64,000 nucleotides of DNA, taken from contig OZ234493.1 of NCBI GenBank assembly GCA_965153455.1, positions 34,276,213 to 34,340,212 of the forward strand, in the 5' to 3' direction. The position numbers and the translations under genes are program-made. Positions 47,746 to 59,092 of the stretch are shown piece by piece. Below the pieces are notes generated by a model. That model did not search any database. It worked only from the letters and a program-made list of their open reading frames with translations, and was not told where the DNA came from. The first letter of the stretch is position 1. Each line of letters begins with the position of its first letter. The DNA is from Sphagnum compactum. Lineage: Eukaryota > Bryophyta > Sphagnopsida > Sphagnales.

Positions 47746-50700
47746 ATGCCTCCAGGTCCAAGGAAGAGGCGACGGCGGCGGCGGACAGAAAGTTCTCCAG
47801 GCTTCTCCGCCTCTGCAGGTTTCTTTCTTTGCAGATTTTGCTTGCCAATCCTGTTTTGGTTGTTGTTTTTTTTTTTGGTTGATTCTGGTTCTGTCTCTGC
47901 GTCATGTCATGCGGGTTTGGTTTCGTTCTCGAGAGCGTTTTCTCGGACTTTCTGTCGTTGTTATAATAATGGTCTCCAATTTGGTTATTACGGACGCGGA
48001 GGAGTAGGAGAAGGAGGGGGTTAGTAGTATATGCTGCTGTACTCGGGGGTTTTGTAATGTTGTCTGCGTTTTGTTCTTGTGAAGAATGCTTTCATACACT
48101 TCTTTCGGCATCTTGTTTCCTTTCTCCGTCTCTGTTGTCTTCTCCTTCTTCTTCTTCTTCTTTTTCTTCTTAGAATGGCTATTTCCTTTTGTGATTCTCG
48201 TAGTGCTTTCTTTCTTTCATGCAGGAGGTACTACACTACGGCTGCTACTAACCTCGCGTAAAACTTAGGCGAAAAACTCTTTGCTTGCCGTTGTTTTCAC
48301 TGTGCTGTAATGCTGCGCTTGCTTTGTGTACTCCCTTCCCGATGATGTTCTTGTAGCTTTGAGCTTTGCACTGGCAGAAGAAGAAGCAGCAGCAGCGTCT
48401 CCGGACGCATTGTGCAGTGGCCGTTTCCGTGCCTCGGCGTGGGGGAAAGCTGTCTGTCAAATGTGCATGTTTTGTTTTGCTCTGTAGTCTTGTCATGACA
48501 AAATTGTGCAGGCCACTGTTGGGATGCTGTTGTGTTGGTTCCACCATGGTTGACGGTGGAACGAGGAACTGGGATCGGTGTCCTTTTAGATGATGTCTTA
48601 TTAGGCGCAGATTTCTGATGTCTGACCACAAATCTTCTTCTTCATTTTGTGGGTTTTTTTGCTGTATAGGTTTTTGTTTTTTCTGTTGTTGTTGCACTAC
48701 TGATGCAATAAATTATTATTTTTGGTGTGTCCACTTCTGCTGCAGATGAATCTCACGAATCTGATGAAACCACTTCATGTCCAGACACGCCAGACCATGG
48801 GAAACGAACATTTTCATCAGAAGATGTGCCTTCTGATCAGAAGTTCCACACAGAAGACTGGGTGAGGGTTTCTGATTTTGATGTTGGCACTCCTACTTCC
48901 ACAACAACAGCTGACTCTAAGGTGGCTGACTATGGTGTTGTGGCTCTCGACTGTAATTACGATGGTGATGTCAGAGGCCATGACAAGCTTGCAGATTGGG
49001 AGACTGTGTCAAGGGACATGGGTGGTGGAATTTCTTCCACAGAAGTTGTGGAAAATTTGGAAGGTGATGATTCAGTGGTTGACGAAGAATCAGTCAGTCC
49101 TTCTCGAGGGCAAGGGCTCAATCAACTGCCTCACGTGGATGCTGAAAATTCAGAATGGTTGTCAGAAAAGCAAGATGAGCACAAGGTGGCCTCTTCATCC
49201 AGAACATCAGAAGACCTGGAGAAGATGAGCAGTTCTTTTGAAGCGGGTTCCCCAAGTAAGGAAGAGGATCAGGAAGCTGCTGCCTCTATTGTGGAATTTC
49301 CCCAAGAAAAAGTCTACTTATGTGGCAGTTCAGAAGTCACTTCTTTGCAGCAAGAGCATGATAATGAAAGACAGAAGAGTCACATGGAAGTTCATCCAGT
49401 GAAGCTCCAAGAGCAAGAAGAAGCCTGCAGTAATAATGGGAATGAATCCTTGTCTGAAGAGCAAGAGGAAGAAGATCATCATGTGACAAGTCCCAGGCAA
49501 GAGGACAGCAAGATGATTGGCCATGCTCTGGCGGAAGATAGAAGCATACAGCTGATGGATGCTGCCATATCTGGGATGTATGAGTCCAGTGACCAGAGTA
49601 CTGAAGCAGTGGATGTTGCTCCTCTTGAACCACAAGAGGACAATGTGAAAGGAATTTCTGAGCAGGAGAGTGACGAGCATGATTGGCTTCTGGACATTGC
49701 ACACTCCACAGAACTTGCTGATTTAGGGAAGGAAGAGGAGAAAATAATTGCCCAAGAGGAGGAAGATATCGGGGAGAACACTTCAGAAACTATAGTTGAA
49801 ATGCTAGCCTCTGCAGGGAACTTACCTCAGACAACAGAGCATGGTGAAGTGGAAGATTTGCAAAAGGTTGCAATTGAAGAGTCACCCTTGATTGAGGAAC
49901 ATTCTGATGCACCTGACGCCATGGTGTCTGAAGTGGCAGAACCAAGCATTAAAGCACAAGGATCTGGGCAGTTTTCTGTTTCAAATGAAGACTCTTTTGC
50001 TGATGCCATTCCGAGGGAATATGAGAACATGCGTTTGTCAGAGGATCTGTCAACGACAGCAGAAGTGGAGAAGATGTCACATCTGGACACACATGACCAA
50101 GAGCAACGAACATTGTCATTGCTGGACACACCTTCTGATAAGATATTGCAAACTGAGGAATGGGTGAAAATTTCCGATTTTGATGTTGGCACCCCAACTT
50201 CCACAACAGCTGACTCGAGGGCTGACTATGATATAGCAGCTGAGAAAAGTTATGGTGATGTCAAAGGCCATGACAAGCTTGCAGATTGGGAGACTGTGTC
50301 AAGGGACACAGTTGGAGCTTCTTCTTCCATTGAAGAAGTTGAAGAAAGTCTGGAAGGAGACCATTCAGCTCTTGACGAATCAGTCAGTTCTTGTCAAGGG
50401 CAGGCGCTTGAACTTCCTCATGTGGATAAGGGAGATCTGGAACGTTTGTCAGGCAAGGAAGATGATCATGAAAGGGTTAACCTCAGTTCTCAATCTTTGT
50501 CAGAAATATCAGAAAATAAGGAGAAGATAAGCAATTGCTCTGTGGCTGGTTCTCCAGTTAAGGAAGAGGATCAGGAAGCTGCCTCAACTTTGGAGTTTCA
50601 AGAACACAACCGAGAAAGTGGTAGTCCAGAAGTCCCTTTGCAGCCTGATTATGATAATGAAGAGGAGATCAGTAGCATGGATGTACAATCCCAGACACTC

Positions 50701-51830
50701 CAAGTGCGACAAGAACCAGAAGAAGAGCATCATGTCACAAATTCCAGACAGGATAACAACATGATACTTAGCAATTTTCTGGAGGAAGGTGAAAGCATGC
50801 AAACTGTGAATACTACCATATGTGGGGTAGACGAGTCCGGTGACCAGAGTGTTGAACCAGCAGATTATGCCCTACATGAGCCACAAGAGGACAATATGCA
50901 AGGAGTTTCTGAACAGGAGAATGATGAGCTTGTGGATATTGCACAGACCACACAACTTGCTAATTTGGGGAAGCAAGAGGAGAAAATTATTGCCCAAGAG
51001 GAGGAAGATCTTGGGAAGAACATTTTGGAACCTCTGGCCAATGTGCTAGCTTTTGCAGAGACTTCATCTGAGACATTGCAGCTTGGTGAAGTGGAAGATT
51101 TGCAAAATGTTTCAGTCGAAGAGACACCCTTGGTTCAGGACAGTTCCCTTGGTGCTGTGGTGTCTGAAGAGGCAGAGCCTTGCAGTAGAGGACGAGAATC
51201 TGCTCTTGTAGAGCAGTCTTCTGGTGCAAATGCAGATTCTTTTTCTGATGCTATTCCTGTGGAAGATGCACGTTTGCTGGAGGACCTTTCAACTGGAGGT
51301 CATACATCACAAATTGATGCACCACTGGCAGAAAAAGAGAATTATGATCTCATACAAAGCAAAACTGCAGCTGGTGCTAAATTGCCAACAAATCTTTCCA
51401 TGGCTAGAACTGATGATGCTGAACTTGGGAAAGGACTTAGCATAGGAGGATCTGGATCAAGCCCAGAGGACCTGCTGCATTACAACTCTCCCAGAAAATC
51501 TGTGGTGAGTATGTTGACCACAAGAAAAGCCTCAATTTCTGTATTGCAGCAGTTCTCTAACCAAGACTGCTATAACCTGTTGCAATCTTGAATCATAATG
51601 TGATCATGCAAGAGTTGGATGTTTGTTGTTCTTTGGTTTGGGACAGACTGTGTGGATGGATCCACTGTAAAATGGACAGGACACATTTTACTTAATTTCT
51701 GAACCATAATTCTCTCTCTCAGGAACAGGTGAGGTCTAATGAGCGCTGGGATGGGTCATCAGAGATCAGGGGATGCTGTGAGCCTGTGCATTGGATTTTG
51801 GTGCACATTTTTGGCAGGCAGATTGATTAA
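47746..51830 (+). CDS. Unknown acidic protein with a full-length internal duplication
   Basis: I do not recognise this protein. Exon 1 (47746-47818) encodes a basic NLS-like start (PRKRRRRRR). A 927-bp intron ends at 48745, and the join keeps frame. Exon 2 (48746-51504) encodes about 920 acidic residues. A third exon, 51723-51830, is plausible (GTGAGT donor after 51504, CTCTCTCAG acceptor) and gives 979 residues; reading through instead stops at 51591 (972 residues). Two units of about 433 residues repeat in order. Unit 1 has EDWVRVSDFDVGTPTS, HDKLADWETVSRD, SPSKEEDQEAA, LADLGKEEEKIIAQEEED and EDSFADAIP; unit 2 has EEWVKISDFDVGTPTS and matching blocks, offset 1,300 bp. No TM, enzyme motif or folded domain is evident, so most of it is probably disordered. 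The basic start suggests a nuclear location, but this is inference. Confidence 0.8.
47819..48745 (+). other. Intron 1 of the acidic-protein gene
   Basis: Bounded by GCAG/GTTTCT and TGCTGCAG/ATGAAT. It contains CTT-rich and T-rich runs. Several frames in it (for example 48366-48593) are not conserved in any recognisable way. Confidence 0.6.
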
Positions 51831-53050
51831 GCCTTCAGGGATCAAAGGGCCCTTAACTACCATACACATCCCTATGCAGTTCTTCATCTAAAAAGTGCAC
51901 AGGTGAGCCCCGATTCTGAGCATGAGGGCAGCAGAGACTCATGAGATCTTGGATCCAGATTGCCAGAGACTGTAGAGATTGATTGGTTCATATTTTGCCC
52001 TCATCATGTATGGTCGAGATCTAAACCAGTGGATGTTTTTTGAGGTTTTATAAATTACTGACATTGTGCAGAGTTAAAAGATGTTAAAATATTGTAGAAA
52101 AAAATACAAGTCAGATTGCTGCAGAGACACAGCTTTCACCATTTTGTTTTCATTTTTCAGGATGAAGAATCCTGTTATAGTCCTTTTGGTCATCCAGTAG
52201 TAGTAAAGGCCTCTATAACAGTCTAAATCAGGTATAGGTATACTGTTGCAAATTCAGGTACACTGACGAGGAATCAGAGACATCCTTGGTTGCAGCAATT
52301 ATGACCACCCCTGTCAATGTGAATGGTGTACAATGGTGTCCGGATGGTCTCATGCTGCAAAGGCAACACGACCATCACGGCATCATACACTCTCTTCACT
52401 TGTATTTTCTGGATATAATCTACCACACGTAGTATAGTCATCAGTAAGATACTTTTTTAAAATTAATTTGACTAAAAGATGTTTTAGTTGAATATATTGC
52501 CCAACTGTATATGTGTATGATTAGAAGTGACATATATTAGATTCATTCATATACTTGATTACATAATAAGAACTTAATATGTATTATGTATCTTCCATGT
52601 TACTATTGTTATCATGAAACAGATGTAAAATGATAAGTATATTGATGTGTGATACTATTATGGATCTAAGATTACATATTTTCAAAAATATGCTTCACTT
52701 TTGTACATTTTCTTTCATGTGATTGAATTTTTTCCACGTGTTACTTTTCATCATCCATGTTATCAATTTTAATTGGTGTTTTCGTTTTAATTCCTGTTAT
52801 TGTTTTCATCGATATGGTATGGTTCATTTTTGTCATCAGTTTAGTCCAAATGTTTAGATTTTACCTCAAAATCAATTTCATTTTTTGAAGTTCATTTCTT
52901 CCAAATTGTTGAAATTCATTTGTGTAATCTGTTTTCACCCATATGACCATTGGCAATTGTGTGTTCAAATTCATCTATCATCAAATTTGATTACCTAGTA
53001 TTGCCAATTGCTTCGTGGATTTGATCATGGTTCATCCATTTATGTTATTT
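51831..53050. other. 3' flank of the acidic-protein gene
   Basis: Possible further 3' exons cannot be ruled out: CATTTTTCAG at about 52151-52160 precedes a short frame with an early stop. From about 52440 the DNA becomes AT-rich and nothing else is recognised. Confidence 0.4.
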
Positions 53051-53084
53051 AAGGACCTAGACTTCTGGGAGCTTAGTTTTTTCA

Positions 53085-53765
53085 GGGATGGGGTCTGGAC
53101 TAGGGCTTTTTGGCATCATCAAGGTTTGAACATTGTTTTAGGGTTCAGCTTTGGATCATGAACTTGTAGGGTTTTAGGGCTTGGGTAGGTTGTAGGGTTA
53201 GGGTATGGACACTCTTAAAACCTAAGGTGCACATCCACCCCTTAGCATTAAGGGTGCACATCAAATCATTAGACCCCATTCACGTGCCAAAACTTTAAAA
53301 GCCTAAACCCAAATCCAAAATTTTCATTCATGTGTGAAACCTCAAAAACCTTAAAACCGATGTGCCATTGTGTATGCCTAAACCCTAGAACCCCATTCAT
53401 GTTTCAAAACCATAAAATCCCTTTTGCACTACCCAAGCCCCAAAACCATTTTCACATGCCAAACATACAAAAATCGCTTTTGGGTCAAAACCTTAAAACC
53501 CATCCCAAAACCACATTAGTGCACCAAAACATTAAAACCTACCATGGGTGCCCAAACTCCAAAACCCCATTCACATGCCAAAAATTTTGAACTCATACGT
53601 GCCCCCAAATTTCAAAACCCCATTCACCTTCCATAACCCTAGAACCCTTTTTGTGCCCCAAAATCCCAAAACCCTATTCATTCACCAAACCCCAAAATCT
53701 TATCTGCAATCAAAAACCCTTAAACCTAGTGAACCCCCCAAACCCCAAAACAATATTGAGGTTAT
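53085..53765. repeat. Two opposed degenerate telomere-like arrays
   Basis: From about 53085 to 53215 the + strand is rich in TAGGGTTTTAGGG and TTAGGGT strings (plant telomere repeat TTTAGGG sense). From about 53280 to 53765 it is rich in AACCCTAAAA and AAACCCCATTCAC strings, the opposite sense, in units of about 35-45 bp. The turning point, 53215-53280, contains two GGTGCACATC copies. Units are degenerate and long, so this is not a young telomere array. Confidence 0.6.
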
Positions 53766-54160
53766 TCAAGACTTTCAACAATTTTGCCTAAGGGGAATTT
53801 GATGTGCTAACAATTTTTGTGGTCCCCACGATCGTAGTTCATGCATGATCTATAGATGCAGTTTTCTTTTTTTAAAATTTCCTTTTTTTTCAATTTTGTG
53901 ATTTCAAAAAATTGAAGAATGTTTCAAAAAAATGTAGAAAAGATTGGCCAAATTGGATAGAAATTTAAAATTTTCCAAATTTTTTTCAAATTTTTGGTCA
54001 AAATTTGTATATTATTTAAAAAAAAACAAAACTATACATGTGACCTTGTTTCTAGCCATCACGGAAGTTGACACTAGAGCATTGTCATCTTAACTTTATT
54101 ATGTACATGAATTATGTATGACACATTTGTTTGGAATTGGTCAAAGATCATGCTTTGTCA
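53766..54160. other. AT-rich DNA, no gene seen
   Basis: Runs of T and A with no recognisable feature before the Harbinger pseudogene. Confidence 0.4.
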
Positions 54161-55455
54161 TAATGTCATTTTCATTGTCTCATCCGTTAATGAAGCAATG
54201 AGAAATGAGATTCAATGAGCGATTGCCCAAGAAAGAATAACACAATCGATCAAGATATTTTAGTTCCTTGGCTACAATGGTTTCATTGATGGCATGTTCA
54301 TCAAGATTTGAAAGCCTTGGCAAAATGCCACCCACAAGACATGGTTTAATGGGCATAATAAGAAGGTTTGTTCAATGAACAGCAGCTTGGTCATCGGGGC
54401 CTTTTCATTTACTTGGATGTAGGGTATCAAAGGTTCTTATCACAATCTGATTATCTTGCATGCTTTGAAGCTACATAGAAGTTGGTGTCAATTTTTTGTG
54501 CATGACAAAAAGTATTTGAGGGTGAAAGCATGGTAAACTATACAATTAAAAATACTTGCCAGTCTATTTGTCAAATAAACAAAAAGTAGGACCAAAACCC
54601 ATCACAAAATTGTTATACATTCAAATTTTTTAGTTGAATGATAAATAACAAGATACTTCCTCATAATTATACATTAATGTTTAAATTTTGCATTGTAAAA
54701 GTAGGCTTCAAATAGACTTTTCTAAATGCAAGTAGCTTTTAAAACCTACTTTGTGTAATGTAACATTTGATTCAAGTATGTCTAAAGTATATTCTACCAA
54801 AGAGAAAGTAGATTTTTTTTTTGTGAGGTTTTTGAATATACAATGATTTTTATGCTATAACTTCATACATGTATATGTCATTAAATTTTCTAATGAAAAA
54901 GTAGGTTTGAACACCATATTGACTAGTCAATTTCAAACCTACTTATTCACTACTTTAATTATTCCAAAAAAATTGAAATTTTGTAATAGATTTACGATAA
55001 ACCCAATTGAGAGCTCAATAGTTTCAAAATGAAATTTAAGTAAAATTTGAAACTACTTTCTTGTGTTTTCATGAAAAAATGTCTTTTTTTTAACTTGATA
55101 TTTTTTCGGCGACTTTTTCTATATACTTTACCATGCTTTCACCCTTGAGTACTTATTGGGGGACCCAAAGTACTTGTTGAGGAAATGTTTATTATGTGAA
55201 GGTTTGGCAATCACAAATTAAGTTTCAATGCAAATAATGATGTATTATGAGCATACAACACCATGCATATGGGATTCAAAGTGCAAGTGGAATGGGGCAT
55301 TGGGGATTGAAATGCAACTAGAAAAGGTTGATGAAAAGATTTGATTTCACAAAACCCAAATACAACATTTTGTTCATAACAACAATTTTTTTCACAAATT
55401 TTTTGCTTATGCATTACATGGACTTCACATACAAAGTCATTGATGATCTCATGAT
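54160..55455 (+). pseudogene. PIF/Harbinger transposase pseudogene, interrupted by a MITE
   Basis: The + strand keeps pieces of a plant Harbinger DDE transposase in order: NEAMRNEIQ near 54190, then FIDGMFIKI (first catalytic Asp region) near 54280, then KTWFNGHNKK and the block running into GIKGSYHNLIIL (second part of the core) near 54430, then, after a 625-bp insertion, EYLLGDPKYL (third part) at 55150, VQVEWGIG and MKRFDFTKPKY, and MDFTYKVIDD at the end. Several in-frame stops and frameshifts occur, so it is dead. Its order and motifs match the harbinger-like nuclease family, but the exact start is uncertain. Confidence 0.75.
54520..55144. mobile_element. MITE with GGGTGAAAGCATGGTAAA termini
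   Basis: The left end GGGTGAAAGCATGGTAAA (54520-54537) and the right end, its perfect reverse complement (55127-55144), extend a few bases further with mismatches. The 4-bp direct repeat TTGA flanks both ends (54516-54519 and 55145-55148). The insertion splits the Harbinger coding remnant, whose reading resumes directly after it. The 625 bp inside are AT-rich and non-coding. Confidence 0.9.
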
Positions 55456-56918
55456 AGCTAAAAATTTAATATCTCTTTAATCTCCTATTCACTTACAAAA
55501 CCAAGTGCCTTAAGATCCTTCAAGTCATTGATGGTTGCATTATTTGTTTACTAATCATTGCATTGCTTTCCATCAGTCAATCATGCTTATCAAAGGCATG
55601 GTGTATGAAGTGAGGCATACCTTTGATGCCTTGGTTTGGGCCCCCATTTTTTTGTGACTTCTCCAAGCAAGTGGATGCAGCACTAGTGGGGGTTGATGTC
55701 ATGTTAAATATAAATGGTATTTCCAAATCAACAAAAGGAAATGAAGGAATAGATGGTAGAGATAGGTTACTTGTACCATTAATTAGAAATTGCGGTCACC
55801 TTAAAACATTGTGTGTCACATGTCCATTTGTATTTTTGAGGTGTGTAAGCACCTCATCATTTTGTAGTGTGAAATTTTTGAGTGTTTTTAATTAGCTTTT
55901 AGCTTTCTCAAAGTTTCATGCAATTTCTCCTTTAGAGTTTCCTCTTTAAACATTAATTTTGGGTACTCATCCTTGTAAGCACCATATACTACCTTGCACA
56001 CAATGAAAGAGATCAATTAGGTGACTTGCTTCTTGTTGTAATTATACAACACAAAGTGGTGGTGGTATGCACTACACATGGTGCCCAACTACAAAGATTC
56101 CACAGTTTGCCATGTCAACCAATCTTTACATGGTGCCTTTGCCACATGCTAGTTGGAGAAGGCCTTTCATGCTTAAAACATTGAATTTCTAGTGCCCCAA
56201 GATTCACAACATCCAACATTAGCCTTGGCAACATTAGTAAGGATTGAACAAAAGGTTTGGAACAAGTAACAATTGCAATGGCGTAAACAAGCATTGGAAT
56301 TAGATGACGAAAAAAGAATAAAAAACAAAAAAAAACTTATAGGTCTTTTGATTAATTTTTCACATTTCACATTTTTGTTTACTCTAGTTGTTCTAAACTT
56401 TTAAACCACATTTTCAAGTTGTATGCTCATTTGATTGTAGGTGCACTATTCTTTAGGTAGAATATTAATAATTTGGAAATTCAACCATATGCAATAGGAA
56501 TGTCTTGTTGACATATGTACATTGTCTTTAAATTCTCAATATCATCTCAAATAATTTAATGTTTCACATTAGTTAAAGATTTATGGCAACTACTATCATC
56601 AAACATTGATCTTCAAATAAACTATAACAAAACCATATTATCAAAGAAGAATATTTTGCTTTCAACAAATGCTTAACAAATGACTAGGAATACATCTAGC
56701 TGTCTTAACACATTTTTATTTAAGGCTAGGCTATTGTCCCCCAAAGTTAAATGTGGAATTCCAAAGTTTTGCACTCTTTGCATTTGACTTGTGATAATGT
56801 ACATGTTTCCATACAAAAAAGGTTGTTATTTGAGGAATGAAATGATTGCAGTTTTCATGCTATATTTTATTATATAACACTTTTTCCATTTATTATACCT
56901 TTGTTTCTTGTCATGTAA
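55456..56918. other. Intergenic DNA, no gene seen
   Basis: A 90-codon + strand frame at 55623-55895 and a short lysine-rich stretch on the - strand near 55900-55980 have no recognised family. The latter may be an accessory frame of the neighbouring Harbinger element, but it is too short to claim. Confidence 0.35.
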
Positions 56919-57131
56919 TTGAAATTCAAGTTAGTGTTCTTTGTGCCCAAAGGAACTTGTTTTGACATGTTAACTTGGTGCAAGATGCAAAACAATATCG
57001 AATTTATGTTTGATGAACATTTATTATGGACGATTGTGAAGAATTGGTGCATGCATACCTTGGCTTTGTCAAGGGCAATCGTTGATTCAAAAACCTTCCT
57101 TTGAACATTTGTTGTGAAATGCCATAACAAG
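56919..57131 (+). pseudogene. HSP90 pseudogene fragment (exon 6 region)
   Basis: About 213 bp match exon 6 of the HSP90 gene in this window (14405-14632) in the same orientation. The match begins at the exon start and includes FVPKG..FDM, a QNNI block, a block matching the [12 protein letters not shown] region, and the GIVDSEDLP region near the end. Stops and substitutions show it is non-functional. Neither intron 5 nor exon 5 sequence is clear before it, so whether it arose by retroposition or by DNA capture is unresolved. Confidence 0.85.
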
Positions 57132-58518
57132 GTTGGTACTTGGATCTCATAGAATTGACTATACCCATAGGAGGGAGCTAAAGTCAATGAATTTGTTGAT
57201 TTGATTGATTTACCATTTTGATTTTTTAAGATTCATGACAAGAACAAATAAACCTTGAATGTGGTCCCAATCTCCTCATCAATGGGTTCAAGTAATGGAA
57301 TGTTCAAAATTTATTAATGGCATATTATTTTGCCAAAAAAAATCTCATTAATACATTTTGAATATTCTTTAATAAGTTACTAAAAATATTGTTCACCAAA
57401 AAAAAAATCTTAAGAAATTTTTTTATCGACAAAGGTAATATGTCATTAATACATTGAATATTTTTTAATACATCATTAAATATTTATGTTTAATTGAACA
57501 TGTTTGTCAACGTATCGATAATCCAAACATTACTAGGATGTAATTCCCCCTTTACAATGTTATATAGCTCTTTGAATGCATTAAATGTGTTCATTTGGGA
57601 CAATTTGAATATTCAATGTTTAATTGACCATAACATCAGGTTGTCATTGAATATGTCTTGGGATGTGTAATTTGTTAATATTCAAAAAAGTCATTGAGGT
57701 TTATCCAATGTTTTGTATATAATCAATGTATATAAATTTCAATCAAACTTGATTTCCTTTGCAAATTGAACTATAATTATTTAATATTTCCAAAAATCAT
57801 GTGGCTCACATGGGCATTGGGATAGCAAGTCTCCTTTGAATATTGTCTAAGCAAATATAGTATTATGTATTTCTCCCAAATGCCCTCTTGAAGTTTACAC
57901 TCACTTCACTCATTGTCAAATGTTAGACATGTATTTGACCCCCATTTTACATTTCTCCCATATTTACATTTTGAATCCAAGTTCAAAACCATTTCTTCCA
58001 AGGACTTTTTGATGGTCCGACCATAAAGACTTGTGATTTCTATTAAGTCTTTTCCCATTGCCCCCCCAAATCTAGCAGTTAAAGCTCCAAAAACTATTTT
58101 TAAAACATATATCTCCTTTTAGTTATTCCCTCAAAGAAAGGCCTCAAACAATGTAATTTTTGTTCCCTAGCTACCCACTTTGAAGATTATTATACTTGTC
58201 ACTATTCACATTAGGTGGCAAGTATGATCAAAAGCTTTTTGACAATAGCTTAATGAATAGAGATCATGTCCATATGATTTTTGACAAAAGACATTTTCTT
58301 TTTGTTTACTTGTGAGAGTTGGAAACTCCTAGAAATGAAAAGTCGTTTCCAAGTTGTGTTTGAACTTTGATAGTTGTGATTATATAGGGTGGTGAAGGCC
58401 GTTGTAATTTGTTGAAGTTAAGAGCACAAAATGCACGCCAATAGGAATGTTATGTTTGTTTGATCATCTACATTATAGTAGGGGTAGGGGAAGGTGGCAC
58501 ACCTAAACATGTCTTTCT
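57132..58518. other. AT-rich DNA, no gene seen
   Basis: No further HSP90 sequence or transposon protein could be recognised. The composition is typical of the surrounding repeat-rich DNA. Confidence 0.4.
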
Positions 58519-59092
58519 AGGTGGAAGTAAGGTAAATTAAACAACTTTTGATCTTTGCAATTTAATTTGGAACACAAATGAAAGTAACCATAAAATAACC
58601 TTTGATATACTAATATTAAGGACATTATTTATTAAATGATGAATATAAAAATGTTATTTAACTTTATGACAATGGCGTTGAAAAATTCCAAGTTTAGTAT
58701 GCATTTAACTAGACTCTAAAAAATGAAGGTACATGAAATATTACAAATTAATTTATTTTAAGTTAACAAACTTTGTACTTATGTATTTTCAACTTTTGCA
58801 TATTATAATCATAATATATCCAACTTCTCACCTATAAATAATTTTCAACATTATATTCACCTAGTTAATTTCATATCTACCTACTATTTATTGTTAAAAT
58901 ATTTTTAAAAATTCAAATTTTGTATTCAACTTACCATAAAGGAAATGGACCTCCCAAATTCTTTATAATGAATTCTTCTAAATAAAGATATTGAATTTGC
59001 TCTTTTGTGTTCATGTCCAAAAATGTTTCATTTTTTAATCAGATTTTGTGAAGACAAGTTTTTTTTATCTACTTTCACCATGCTTGCACTCT
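58519..59092. mobile_element. Diverged second copy of the GGGTGAAAGC MITE
   Basis: The left end AGGTGGAAGTAAGGTAAATT and the right end, reverse complement of GAGTGCAAGCATGGTGAAAG, resemble the termini of the 54520-55144 element. The length (about 574 bp) is also similar. Terminal mismatches are several and the flanking duplication is unclear, so the call is moderate. Confidence 0.45.

Noticed and set aside
48727-48745. Start of the acidic protein at an upstream codon of the long frame
   Set aside because: The long frame extends into a clear splice acceptor (TGCTGCAG), and an upstream exon with a matching phase supplies an ATG and a basic start. The intron model fits better.
55623-55895. 90-residue + strand gene next to the Harbinger remnant
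   Set aside because: No recognisable motif. The surrounding DNA is transposon debris.
57180-57300. Further HSP90 sequence in reverse (CCCATTGATGAG)
   Set aside because: Only about 12 bases match, and the flanks do not, so it is treated as chance.
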